A stretch of 64,000 nt of DNA, taken from NCBI GenBank assembly GCA_036620675.1, contig JAZHEE010000010.1; one strand, written 5' to 3'. This DNA comes from Jejubacter sp036620675 (GTDB lineage Bacteria > Pseudomonadota > Gammaproteobacteria > Enterobacterales > Enterobacteriaceae). Numbering within the stretch: the stretch's first letter is position 1; the number at the start of each line of letters is the position of its first letter. Shown in pieces: positions 27,252 to 35,629 of this stretch. The notes below the pieces were generated by a model. It had not been told where the DNA came from and did not search any database. It saw only the letters and a list, made by a program, of their open reading frames with translations. The translations under genes and the position numbers were made by a program.

Positions 27252-28168
27252 TGGCCTGGCTTCCTTTAAACCCCATCCCGCTTAAAGATCGCGTTTCGAT
27301 GATCTTCCTTCAATATGGGCAGATAGACGTTATCGATGGCGCGTTTGTGTTGGTCGATAAAACCGGTGTCCGCACTCATATTCCGGTGGGGTCGGTAGCC
27401 TGCATTATGCTGGAACCGGGAACGCGTGTCTCTCATGCCGCGGTACGCCTGGCTGCAACGGTTGGAACTTTGCTGGTATGGGTTGGGGAAGCCGGTGTTC
27501 GACTGTATGCATCTGGCCAGCCGGGAGGCGCGCGATCGGATAAATTGCTCTATCAGGCAAAGCTGGCGCTGGATGACGATCTTCGCCTCAAGGTGGTACG
27601 TAAAATGTTCGAATTACGTTTTGGTGAACCCGCGCCGGGGCGTCGTTCGGTAGAGCAGTTACGTGGAATTGAAGGTAGCCGTGTGCGGGCTACTTATTCG
27701 CTGTTGGCGAAGCAATACGGCGTAAAGTGGAGCGGGCGCCGCTATGATCCCAAAGACTGGGCCAAAGGCGACACCGTAAACCAGTGCATTAGTGCGGCGA
27801 CCGCCTGCCTGTATGGCGTGACGGAAGCCGCCGTACTGGCGGCAGGGTATGCGCCCGCCATAGGTTTTGTACATACAGGAAAGCCGCTTTCATTCGTCTA
27901 TGATATCGCCGATATCATCAAATTCGATACTGTGGTGCCGAAGGCATTTGAAATTGCGCGTCGCAATCCGGAGGAGCCTGATCGGGAAGTGCGTATAGCC
28001 TGTCGGGACATTTTCCGTAGTAGTAAGACGCTGGCGAAATTGATACCAATGATTGAAGAAGTACTGGCGGCTGGCGAGATTGAGCCTCCGCCGCCGCCTG
28101 TCGATGCACAGCCTGTCGCAATTCCGCTCCCTGTTTCGTTGGGAGATAGCGGACACCGGAGCAGCTAG
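27251..28168 (+). CDS. cas1: CRISPR integrase Cas1 (type I-E)
   Basis: The catalytic subunit of the Cas1-Cas2 spacer-acquisition complex. ATG 27251 (MAWLPLNPIPLKDR) gives 305 residues. The metal-binding residues Glu141 (GIEGSRVR), His208 (FVHTGKPLS) and Asp221 (YDIADIIKFD) occupy exactly the E. coli positions. A proline-rich C-terminal tail (EPPPPPVDAQPVAIPLP) is typical of this subtype. The start overlaps the casE stop by one base. Confidence 0.97.
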   Translation: MAWLPLNPIPLKDRVSMIFLQYGQIDVIDGAFVLVDKTGVRTHIPVGSVACIMLEPGTRVSHAAVRLAATVGTLLVWVGEAGVRLYASGQPGGARSDKLLYQAKLALDDDLRLKVVRKMFELRFGEPAPGRRSVEQLRGIEGSRVRATYSLLAKQYGVKWSGRRYDPKDWAKGDTVNQCISAATACLYGVTEAAVLAAGYAPAIGFVHTGKPLSFVYDIADIIKFDTVVPKAFEIARRNPEEPDREVRIACRDIFRSSKTLAKLIPMIEEVLAAGEIEPPPPPVDAQPVAIPLPVSLGDSGHRSS

Positions 28169-28170
28169 CC

Positions 28171-28464
28171 GTGAGTATGCTGGTTGTCGTAACAGAAAAT
28201 GTACCTCCCCGACTGCGTGGCAGGTTGGCGGTATGGCTGCTGGAGGTTCGTGCCGGCGTTTATATTGGGGATGTATCTGCCCGAATTCGGGAGATGATCT
28301 GGAAACAAATTTCTGTACTGGCAGAGGATGGGAATATTGTTATGGCTTGGGCGACGAATTCAGAATCGGGATTTGAATTCCAGACCTGGGGTGAAAATCG
28401 AAGGATTCCGGTGGATTTGGATGGTCTTCGGTTGGTCTCTTTTTTACCTTTTACCAATCAATAG
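28171..28464 (+). CDS. cas2: CRISPR-associated protein Cas2 (type I-E, CasCas2-E)
   Basis: The structural dimer bridging two Cas1 dimers during spacer integration. GTG at 28171 is taken as start, as in E. coli cas2, to give the conserved MSMLVVVTENVPPRLRGRLA; 97 residues. It lies two bases after the cas1 stop and is the last gene before the leader. Ends LRLVSFLPFTNQ. Confidence 0.95.
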   Translation: MSMLVVVTENVPPRLRGRLAVWLLEVRAGVYIGDVSARIREMIWKQISVLAEDGNIVMAWATNSESGFEFQTWGENRRIPVDLDGLRLVSFLPFTNQ

Positions 28465-28560
28465 GTTATCAACTTTTTGATGTTTCTTGATTGTTGGTTA
28501 AAAGTTGGTAGAAAGATGCATCCGGAAAAAGCTCTTTAATAACAAGTATATATTTTTAGT
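28465..28560 (+). promoter_or_regulatory. CRISPR leader
   Basis: A 96-bp A/T-rich stretch between cas2 and the first repeat that should contain the array promoter and integration signals. TATCAACTTTTTG at 28467-28479 is a perfect match to the IHF consensus WATCAANNNNTTR. It lies about 80 bp from the first repeat, further than the E. coli IHF site. Leader assignment rests on position beside cas2 and on repeat decay at the opposite end. Confidence 0.75.
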
Positions 28561-29321
28561 ATGTTCCCCGCGGCAGCGGGGATAAACCGCATTGGCCGTG
28601 CCCGGGCCGCGTGGGGCATCAATGTTCCCCGCGGCAGCGGGGATAAACCGCGCAACGTCAGGAATCAGCAGGCGCCGGATGGATGTTCCCCGCGGCAGCG
28701 GGGATAAACCGGGAATGGCAGGAACTCCAGGCATGACGGAAAAATGTTCCCCGCGGCAGCGGGGATAAACCGCAATAACTGGTCGACCAGATAACTGGCA
28801 TCGCATGTTCCCCGCGGCAGCGGGGATAAACCGTCATTCCTGGTTCCTGATATTGCAGGACGTTAATGTTCCCCGCGGCAGCGGGGATAAACCGACATGA
28901 TAATTAGATTGACGGATGCGGTATCTATGTTCCCCGCGGCAGCGGGGATAAACCGACAGGCGTTTACAAAAATAAATTCCTTTTGCTATGTTCCCCGCGG
29001 CAGCGGGGATAAACCGGCGTATCTTGTGGCTCAAACGGCACATTTTCGATGTTCCCCGCGGCAGCGGGGATAAACCGCGACCGTGAGCGCATCCGGGCGC
29101 AAGCTGAACATGTTCCCCGCGGCAGCGGGGATAAACCGAATGACACTGGACAGTAACTCGTTAGATTCTGATGTTCCCCACGGCAGCGGGGATAAACCGC
29201 GTCGCCTTTCCAGAGTTCGTAACCAATGCTGATGTTCCCCGCGGCAGCGGGGATAAACTGGTTTCTGCCGCACGCAGGGCGTTATCAGGCACATGTTCCC
29301 CGCGGCAGCGGGGATAAACCG
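28561..29321 (+). CRISPR. Type I-E CRISPR array, 13 repeats and 12 spacers
   Basis: Repeats of 29 bp start at 28561 and then every 61 bp up to 29293; every spacer is exactly 32 bp. The repeat opens ATGTTCCCCGCGGCAGCGG and closes GATAAACCG, with a CCCCGC/GCGGGG stem. Repeat 11 (29171) has one change (G10A) and repeat 12 (29232) ends in CTG instead of CCG, so the iap end is the old end. The array reads in the same direction as the cas operon. All spacers differ and none visibly matches elsewhere in this window. Confidence 0.99.
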
Positions 29322-29356
29322 AGGAATGATCCTGAGGTCAGGTTACGTTGTCCGCT

Positions 29357-30322
29357 TTACGCCTTCCCCTTCGCCAGCTCTTTCACCAGTGGATACAACA
29401 CGCTGATCATCTGACGGGCGCGTTTTTCGATGCGGCCGGGCAGGTGTTTGTCCAGATATTGCAGGTTGTCGCGCGTAACGCTGTGCCAGGCCCGGGCGTC
29501 AGCGCCTGTGGTGGGGCGGGCGCTGATGTTCAGCACCGGGATGCCCGCCTGATCGAAAGGCATTATATCGCCTGGCGTATTGTCGCTCTGAATCCCGGCG
29601 CTGGCGGGGATCCCTTTACGGTGAGCCAGGGTCAGGGCGCGATCGCGGGTCAGCTTGCGTACGCTTCCCGGGGTCTTTTGGCCGCTGTTAAACCACAGCC
29701 GGTCGCCCGCCACCAGATTATCCAGGTTGATGACCAGCAGAATTTTTTGCCGCTGGTTTGGCGTCATACGCTTTAACACATCCCTGACGCCCGGCTGGCC
29801 TTCATCCCGGCCGCTGGTGGCGATAAAGCGAATGCCGTAGCGGGTGGGAACCTTTTTCAGGCGATCGGCCAGCTCCAGCATCACGCCCAGCCCCAGGGCG
29901 TTATCGTCCAGGCCCTGAAGGGTCAGCCCCCCCAGGTTATTGTCGCGCTCGTCGTCGTTTTTCGGCGTGTAAGTGTCCAGGTGCGCCATGATAATAATTT
30001 GCTGCGGCTCTTTTCCCGGGTGCGCGGCGATAACGGTGCTGCCGGTTACGTTCTGCCAGCTCTTTTGGCCAGCGGCGCTGGTGTAGATATAGCGGCTGTG
30101 GAACTGGCGAATATCGCTGTGATAGCCCCAGCGGCTAAACTGCTGGCGTAAATAGTCTGCCGACAGCATCTCAGCCGGGGAGCCGATCATCCGGCCGGGA
30201 AAATGCGTGGCTATCTGGCGGGCCTGAATATTGGCGGTTTCGCCGTATGAGGCCGCCGCGGGAAGTGCGCAACAGACGCTCAGCATCAGGCAGAGAAGTG
30301 AGCGGCACAGTGCGGAAAGCAT
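29357..30322 (-). CDS. iap: Iap-like M28-family aminopeptidase, probably exported
   Basis: The E. coli homologue is the alkaline phosphatase isozyme-conversion enzyme, which trims N-terminal Arg from periplasmic PhoA. It has 321 residues against 345 in E. coli, shorter mainly through a deletion in the C-terminal loop region. A signal peptide is clear (MLSALCRSLLCLMLSVCCA..PAAAS). M28 metal-ligand motifs MAHLDTY and GLDDNALG are kept. The segment that should carry the catalytic Glu-Glu pair reads SGRDEGQPG. The gene flanks the CRISPR array, the classical cysH-iap location of enterobacterial type I-E systems. Confidence 0.88.
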   Translation of the reverse strand: MLSALCRSLLCLMLSVCCALPAAASYGETANIQARQIATHFPGRMIGSPAEMLSADYLRQQFSRWGYHSDIRQFHSRYIYTSAAGQKSWQNVTGSTVIAAHPGKEPQQIIIMAHLDTYTPKNDDERDNNLGGLTLQGLDDNALGLGVMLELADRLKKVPTRYGIRFIATSGRDEGQPGVRDVLKRMTPNQRQKILLVINLDNLVAGDRLWFNSGQKTPGSVRKLTRDRALTLAHRKGIPASAGIQSDNTPGDIMPFDQAGIPVLNISARPTTGADARAWHSVTRDNLQYLDKHLPGRIEKRARQMISVLYPLVKELAKGKA

Positions 30323-30599
30323 GAGAGTTCCTTAATCCTTTACAGCAAAAAATTATGCCTGCACAGTATGAAACCCTGGGTTTTGTACTGCAATTTCTAT
30401 TGCTCTTAAACAGTGAAAAAACGCTGGCTTAAGTCATTTTGTGGCTAAGCTTTGCCAGCGCGTTATTCTTTTACGGAACACCTCATTCCAATTGGGAATT
30501 TCATAACAAATCATCACGGGTCGTATAGTCCGTTCATTCGCTTTAACAATTTGCCGGAATAACGGCGGCAGTGCCGCGTATCCGGTTTAAGGGAAGGCT
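30323..30599 (+). promoter_or_regulatory. iap-cysD divergent region with candidate cysD promoter
   Basis: 277 bp without a gene. A candidate cysD promoter has TTCATA (30500-30505) and TATAGT (30524-30529) 18 bp apart; the weak -35 fits an activator-dependent promoter, and CysB is the known activator in E. coli. Inverted CGCTGGC/GCCAGCG segments occur at about 30422-30462. No small gene is evident. Confidence 0.4.
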
Positions 30600-31508
30600 A
30601 TGGACAATACACGACTCACTCATCTGCGACAGCTGGAGGCGGAAAGCATCCACATCATTCGCGAGGTGGCCGCGGAATTCTCTAATCCGGTCATGCTTTA
30701 CTCTATCGGTAAGGACTCCTCCGTGATGCTGCATCTGGCCCGTAAGGCGTTTTCGCCCGGCCGTCTCCCTTTTCCGTTACTGCACGTCGATACCGGCTGG
30801 AAGTTTCGTGAAATGTACGCATTCCGCGATCGCACCGCCAAAGAGTACGGCTGCGAGCTGCTGGTGCATAAAAACCCGAAAGGGGTGGCGATGGGGATCA
30901 ACCCCTTCGTACACGGCAGCGCCAAGCACACCGATATCATGAAGACCGAAGGGCTGAAGCAGGCGCTGAACAAGTACGGCTTCGATGCCGCGTTCGGCGG
31001 CGCGCGTCGCGATGAAGAGAAATCCCGCGCTAAAGAGCGTATCTATTCGTTCCGCGATCGCTTTCACCGCTGGGATCCGAAAAACCAGCGCCCGGAGCTG
31101 TGGCACAACTACAACGGCCAGGTGAACAAAGGGGAAAGCATTCGCGTATTCCCGCTTAGCAACTGGACAGAACTGGATATCTGGCAGTACATCTTCCTGG
31201 AAAATATTGAAATCGTTCCTCTGTATCTGGCGGCCGAGCGTCCGGTGCTGGAGCGCGATGGGATGCTGATGATGATCGACGACGATCGCATCGACCTGCA
31301 GCCGGGCGAGATGATCAAACAGCGTATGGTGCGCTTTCGCACCCTGGGCTGCTGGCCGCTGACCGGCGCCGTAGAGTCTGAAGCCCGGACGCTGCCGGAA
31401 ATCATCGAAGAGATGCTGGTGTCGACCACCAGCGAACGCCAGGGGCGCATGATAGACCGCGACCAGGCCGGCTCGATGGAGCTGAAGAAACGCCAGGGTT
31501 ATTTCTGA
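30600..31508 (+). CDS. cysD: Sulfate adenylyltransferase subunit 2 CysD
   Basis: The catalytic subunit that makes adenosine 5'-phosphosulfate from ATP and sulfate, powered by GTP hydrolysis in CysN. It has 302 residues, the E. coli length. The N-type ATP pyrophosphatase PP-loop is YSIGKDSSVMLHL, and FGGARRDEEKSRAKER is conserved. First gene of cysDNC. Together with cysH and cysJI earlier in the window it completes assimilatory sulfate reduction from sulfate to sulfide. Confidence 0.98.
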   Translation: MDNTRLTHLRQLEAESIHIIREVAAEFSNPVMLYSIGKDSSVMLHLARKAFSPGRLPFPLLHVDTGWKFREMYAFRDRTAKEYGCELLVHKNPKGVAMGINPFVHGSAKHTDIMKTEGLKQALNKYGFDAAFGGARRDEEKSRAKERIYSFRDRFHRWDPKNQRPELWHNYNGQVNKGESIRVFPLSNWTELDIWQYIFLENIEIVPLYLAAERPVLERDGMLMMIDDDRIDLQPGEMIKQRMVRFRTLGCWPLTGAVESEARTLPEIIEEMLVSTTSERQGRMIDRDQAGSMELKKRQGYF

Positions 31509-31519
31509 GGAGCCGCCGG

Positions 31520-32947
31520 ATGAATAGCGTAATTGCACAACAGATCGCCGACCAGGGCGGCGTGGAAGCTTATTTACAGGCGCAGCAGCATAAGAGCCTG
31601 CTGCGCTTTCTGACCTGCGGCAGCGTGGACGACGGGAAAAGCACCCTGATCGGCCGTCTGCTGCACGATACCCGCCAGATTTACGAAGACCAGCTCTCTA
31701 CGCTGCACAACGACAGCAAGCGTCACGGCACCCAGGGCGAAAAGCTGGATCTGGCGCTGCTGGTGGATGGCCTGCAGGCCGAGCGTGAGCAGGGGATCAC
31801 CATCGATGTCGCCTATCGCTATTTCTCTACCGGGAAGCGCAAGTTTATTATCGCCGACACCCCGGGGCATGAGCAGTACACCCGCAACATGGCCACCGGC
31901 GCTTCGACCTGCGACCTGGCGATTTTGCTGATCGACGCCCGCAAAGGCGTACTGGATCAGACCCGGCGTCACAGCTTTATCTCGACCCTGCTGGGCATTC
32001 GCCACCTGGTGGTGGCGGTCAACAAGATGGATCTGGTGGAGTACAGCCAGGAGCGCTTCGAACAGATTAAGCAGGATTACCTGACCTTTGCCGAACAGCT
32101 TCCCGGCGAGCTGGATATTCGCTTCGTGCCGCTTTCGGCGCTGGAAGGGGATAATGTCGCCAGCCAGAGCGTTCATATGCCCTGGTACAGCGGCCCGACG
32201 CTGCTGGAGATGCTGGAAACCGTGGAGATCCAGCGGGTGGTGGATAATCAACCGCTGCGTTTTCCGGTGCAGTATGTGAACCGCCCGAACCTCGACTTCC
32301 GCGGCTATGCCGGTACCCTGGCCTCTGGCCGGGTGAAGGTGGGCGATCGGGTGAAGGTACTGCCTTCCGGGGTGGAGTCCAGCGTGGCGCGCATCGTCAC
32401 TTTCGATGGCGATCTGGATGACGCGATCGCCGGTGAAGCTATTACCCTGGTGCTGGCGGATGAGATCGATATCAGCCGCGGCGATCTGCTGGTAGCGGCG
32501 GATACCGAACTTCCGGCGGTACAGCGCGCGAAGGTTAACGTTGTCTGGATGACCGGCGAACCGCTGGCGCCGGGCCAGAGCTATGACGTTAAAGTGGCCG
32601 GCAAGAAGAGCCGCGCCCGGGTTGACGCCATTAACCACCAGGTGGATATCCATACTCTTGATACTTATAGCGTCGACAGCCTGCCGCTGAACGGCATCGG
32701 ACAGGTGACTTTAACCTTCGACGAGCCGCTGGCGCTGGATGCCTATCAGGATAACCCGGTAACGGGCGGCATGATCCTTATTGACCGTCTGAGCAACGTG
32801 ACCGTGGGCGCGGGCCTGGTGGATACGCCGCTGGTTCAGGAAAGCCGGGCGCCTTCCCGCTACAGCGATTTTGAGCTGGAACTGAATGCGCTGGTGCGCC
32901 GCCATTTTCCGCACTGGAATGCGCGGGATCTGTTGGGAGAAGGTTAA
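31520..32947 (+). CDS. cysN: Sulfate adenylyltransferase subunit 1 CysN (GTPase)
   Basis: An EF-Tu-like GTPase that drives APS synthesis by CysD. It has 475 residues, the E. coli length. GTPase motifs: G1 GSVDDGKST, G3 DTPGHEQY, G4 NKMD. The beta-barrel domains follow. It starts 11 bp after cysD behind GAGGAGCCG. Its stop overlaps the cysC start by one base (TAATG). The separate cysC shows this is not the fused CysNC type. Confidence 0.98.
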   Translation: MNSVIAQQIADQGGVEAYLQAQQHKSLLRFLTCGSVDDGKSTLIGRLLHDTRQIYEDQLSTLHNDSKRHGTQGEKLDLALLVDGLQAEREQGITIDVAYRYFSTGKRKFIIADTPGHEQYTRNMATGASTCDLAILLIDARKGVLDQTRRHSFISTLLGIRHLVVAVNKMDLVEYSQERFEQIKQDYLTFAEQLPGELDIRFVPLSALEGDNVASQSVHMPWYSGPTLLEMLETVEIQRVVDNQPLRFPVQYVNRPNLDFRGYAGTLASGRVKVGDRVKVLPSGVESSVARIVTFDGDLDDAIAGEAITLVLADEIDISRGDLLVAADTELPAVQRAKVNVVWMTGEPLAPGQSYDVKVAGKKSRARVDAINHQVDIHTLDTYSVDSLPLNGIGQVTLTFDEPLALDAYQDNPVTGGMILIDRLSNVTVGAGLVDTPLVQESRAPSRYSDFELELNALVRRHFPHWNARDLLGEG

Positions 32948-33552
32948 TGGCGCAGCATGATGAGAACGTGGTCTGGCATCCCCACCCGGTAACCCGCGAG
33001 CAGCGCGAGCAGCTGCGGGGCCATCGCGGCGCGGTACTGTGGTTTACCGGGCTGTCCGGTTCGGGTAAATCCACCGTAGCCGGGGCGCTGGAGCAGGTGC
33101 TCCACGCCCGGGGAGTAGGCACTTACCTGCTCGATGGCGATAACGTGCGCCACGGCCTGTGCCGCGATCTTGGTTTCAGCGACGACGACCGCCGGGAGAA
33201 TATCCGGCGGGTAGGGGAGGTGGCCCGGCTGATGGTGGATGCCGGGCTGGTGGTGCTGAGCGCTTTTATCTCCCCCCATCGTGCCGAGCGCCAGATGGTT
33301 CGTGAACTGGCAGGAGAGGGGCGCTTTCTGGAGATCTTTGTCGACACCCCGCTGGCGGTGTGCGAAGCGCGGGATCCCAAAGGGCTGTATCGCAAGGCGC
33401 GGGCCGGCGAATTACGGAATTTTACCGGTATCGATTCGGCCTATGAGGCGCCACCAGCGCCGGAGCTGCATCTCGATGGTCAACAATTGGTAACAAATTT
33501 GACCGATCAGATATTAGATCTGCTGCGCCGGCAGGATATCATCAGATCCTGA
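32947..33552 (+). CDS. cysC: Adenylylsulfate (APS) kinase CysC
   Basis: Phosphorylates APS to PAPS, the substrate of CysH. It has 201 residues, the E. coli length. The P-loop is GLSGSGKST, and DGDNVRHGL and SAFISPHRAER are family motifs. The conserved segment ending in KARAGELRNFTGIDSAYE is intact. A CCGGGCAA/TTGCCCGG hairpin at 33561-33581 follows the stop, without a T-run, and probably marks the end of the cysDNC transcript. Confidence 0.98.
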   Translation: MAQHDENVVWHPHPVTREQREQLRGHRGAVLWFTGLSGSGKSTVAGALEQVLHARGVGTYLLDGDNVRHGLCRDLGFSDDDRRENIRRVGEVARLMVDAGLVVLSAFISPHRAERQMVRELAGEGRFLEIFVDTPLAVCEARDPKGLYRKARAGELRNFTGIDSAYEAPPAPELHLDGQQLVTNLTDQILDLLRRQDIIRS

Positions 33553-33602
33553 AGACAGCGCCGGGCAAGCGTTTTGCCCGGTCGCCAGCCGACGGGATTT
33601 CT

Positions 33603-33932
33603 ATGCGCAATAACCCCTCTTACATCATCTCCCGAGGTTCCGGATTGCCGGAATCGGAAGAGCTACAGACCGCCTGGTCACTGCCGGGGGGGATCATTGG
33701 CTTATGCTCATGGCTACTGGCGCTGGGGCTGCCATTTCTGCTGTTCGGCTCCAATACTCCGTTCTTTTTCCTCTATACCTGGCCTTTTTTCCTTGCTCTG
33801 ATGCCGGTGGCCGTGGTGGTGGGGATTGCCCTTCATTCGCTGGTAGGCCGACGCCTGCTGGTCAGTATTGTCGCGACCCTGCTTGCGGTGGTGATGATGT
33901 TTGGCGCGCTGTTCCTGTGGCTGACCCATTAA
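33603..33932 (+). CDS. ygbE: Inner membrane protein YgbE (DUF3561)
   Basis: A 109-residue small membrane protein of unknown function, present at this spot (cysC-ygbE-ftsB) across enterobacteria. After a polar N-terminus, three hydrophobic segments lie at about residues 30-48, 51-73 and 82-107. The stretch FFLYTWPFFLALMPVAVVVG is the conserved family core. No catalytic motif is visible. ATG 33603 matches the E. coli start. Confidence 0.9.
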   Translation: MRNNPSYIISRGSGLPESEELQTAWSLPGGIIGLCSWLLALGLPFLLFGSNTPFFFLYTWPFFLALMPVAVVVGIALHSLVGRRLLVSIVATLLAVVMMFGALFLWLTH

Positions 33933-34094
33933 CGGTGAGCGTCAAAGCGTAACAGATCGTTGCCGCAGCCCCCGGGGCGCGCATCCTGGCGCGTTCTGTG
34001 GTACATTCTTGCGCACGTAAGTCTAACGACAGTAGGGGCGCTTTCGCCCAAAGGTCAGTTGTGGGATGATGAAGCCGTTTTATCTGGGGGCGGA

Positions 34095-34412
34095 ATGGGA
34101 AAACTAACGCTGCTATTGCTGGTTTTGCTGGCCTGGTTACAGTATTCGCTGTGGTTTGGCAAAAATGGCGTCCACGACTATACGCGAGTGAAAGACGATG
34201 TTGCCGTGCAGCAGGGAACCAATGCGAAGCTTAAAGCGCGCAACGATCAGCTGTTTGCCGAAATCGACGATCTGAACGGCGGCCTTGAAGCTATCGAGGA
34301 GCGCGCGCGTAACGAACTGAGCATGACCCGTCCAGGTGAAACCTTCTACCGCCTGGTGCCGGACTCGTCTAAGCGAAACTGGAAAGCGGGACAGCAACAA
34401 AATAATCAATAA
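34095..34412 (+). CDS. ftsB: Cell division protein FtsB
   Basis: A bitopic divisome protein that forms a complex with FtsL and FtsQ. ATG 34095 (MGKLTLLLLVLLAWLQYSLW) gives 105 residues (103 in E. coli); upstream in-frame starts would add unconserved sequence before the membrane segment. The membrane segment covers residues about 4-20, then a leucine-zipper-like coiled coil to about 70, then the conserved ERARNELSMTRPGETFYRLV. It is followed by ispD after 27 bp. Confidence 0.96.
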   Translation: MGKLTLLLLVLLAWLQYSLWFGKNGVHDYTRVKDDVAVQQGTNAKLKARNDQLFAEIDDLNGGLEAIEERARNELSMTRPGETFYRLVPDSSKRNWKAGQQQNNQ

Positions 34413-34439
34413 ATAACAACCGATTTGGGTTTCACATAA

Positions 34440-35150
34440 ATGGCAGGTTCCTCCGGGGATATTATCGGCGTGGTGCCGGCCGCCGGCATCGGCAGTCGTA
34501 TGCAGTCGACATGCCCCAAGCAGTATCTCACCATTGGTGACAAAACAATTCTTGAGCACGCGGTCGCCGCGCTGCTGGCGCATCCCAGGGTACGCGAGGT
34601 GATTATCGTCGTAAGCCCCGAGGATCGCTGGTTTTCCGGGCTGCCGCTGGCGACTCATCCGCAGGTCAGGCAGGTTGAAGGCGGCGCCCGGCGCGCCGAT
34701 TCGGTGCTGGCCGGACTGAGGGCCGCTTCCGGCGCCGAATGGGCGCTGGTGCACGATGCGGCGCGCCCCTGTCTTCATCCCGACGATTTAGCGCGTCTGC
34801 TGGCCCTGACCGAACATAGCCGGGTAGGCGGCATTCTGGCGGCGCCGGTGCGCGATACCATGAAGCGCGGCGAGCCGGGGAAGAGCGCCATCGCTCACAC
34901 CGTAGAACGCGACGATCTCTGGCATGCCTTAACGCCGCAGCTCTTTCCGTTAGAACTTCTGAAGCAGTGCCTGGAGCGGGCGCTGGATGAAGGCGCGACC
35001 ATTACCGATGAAGCCTCGGCCCTGGAATACTGCGGCTTTCACCCTGAGCTGGTCAGCGCTCGCGCCGATAATATTAAAGTGACGCGCCCGGAAGACCTGG
35101 CGCTGGCGGCTTTTTATCTTACCCTGTTACAGACAACGGAGAATCACTGA
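34440..35150 (+). CDS. ispD: 2-C-methyl-D-erythritol 4-phosphate cytidylyltransferase IspD
   Basis: The third step of the MEP isoprenoid pathway: CTP + MEP to CDP-ME. It has 236 residues, the E. coli length. The nucleotide-binding loop is VPAAGIGSRM, with PKQYL directly after it. The substrate region includes VHDAARPCL and the C-terminal NIKVTRPEDL. The TGATG overlap with ispF indicates translational coupling. Confidence 0.98.
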   Translation: MAGSSGDIIGVVPAAGIGSRMQSTCPKQYLTIGDKTILEHAVAALLAHPRVREVIIVVSPEDRWFSGLPLATHPQVRQVEGGARRADSVLAGLRAASGAEWALVHDAARPCLHPDDLARLLALTEHSRVGGILAAPVRDTMKRGEPGKSAIAHTVERDDLWHALTPQLFPLELLKQCLERALDEGATITDEASALEYCGFHPELVSARADNIKVTRPEDLALAAFYLTLLQTTENH

Positions 35151-35629
35151 TGCGTATCGGACACGGTTTTGACGTTCACGCGTTCGGCGGCGAAGGGCCT
35201 GTCGTTATCGGCGGCGTACGGATCCCTTATGACCAGGGGCTGCTGGCGCACTCCGACGGCGATGTGGCGCTGCATGCGCTGACCGATGCGCTGCTGGGCG
35301 CCGCGGCGCTGGGGGATATCGGCAAGCTGTTCCCGGATACCGATCCGGCCTTTAAAGGCGCCGACAGCCGCGCCCTGCTGCGCGAGGCCTGGAAAAGGGT
35401 TCAGGACAAGGGCTACCGGCTCGCTAACGTTGACGTTACTATTATTGCCCAGGCGCCGAAAATGGCGCCGCATATTCCGCAGATGCGGGTGTTCATTGCC
35501 GAAGACCTGGGCTGCCATATGGATGACGTTAACGTGAAGGCCACCACCACCGAAAAGCTGGGCTTTACCGGTCGCGGCGAAGGGATCGCCGCCGAGGCGG
35601 TGGCGTTGCTGATTAAGTCAGAGGCATGA
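35150..35629 (+). CDS. ispF: 2-C-methyl-D-erythritol 2,4-cyclodiphosphate synthase IspF
   Basis: The fifth MEP pathway enzyme, which cyclises CDP-ME-2-phosphate and releases CMP. It has 159 residues, the E. coli length. Zinc ligands Asp8, His10 (GHGFDVHAF) and His42 (DVALHALTD) are in place. The C-terminal signature is KATTTEKLGFTGRGEGIAAE. It overlaps ispD (1 bp) and truD (4 bp, ATGA). Confidence 0.98.
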   Translation: MRIGHGFDVHAFGGEGPVVIGGVRIPYDQGLLAHSDGDVALHALTDALLGAAALGDIGKLFPDTDPAFKGADSRALLREAWKRVQDKGYRLANVDVTIIAQAPKMAPHIPQMRVFIAEDLGCHMDDVNVKATTTEKLGFTGRGEGIAAEAVALLIKSEA

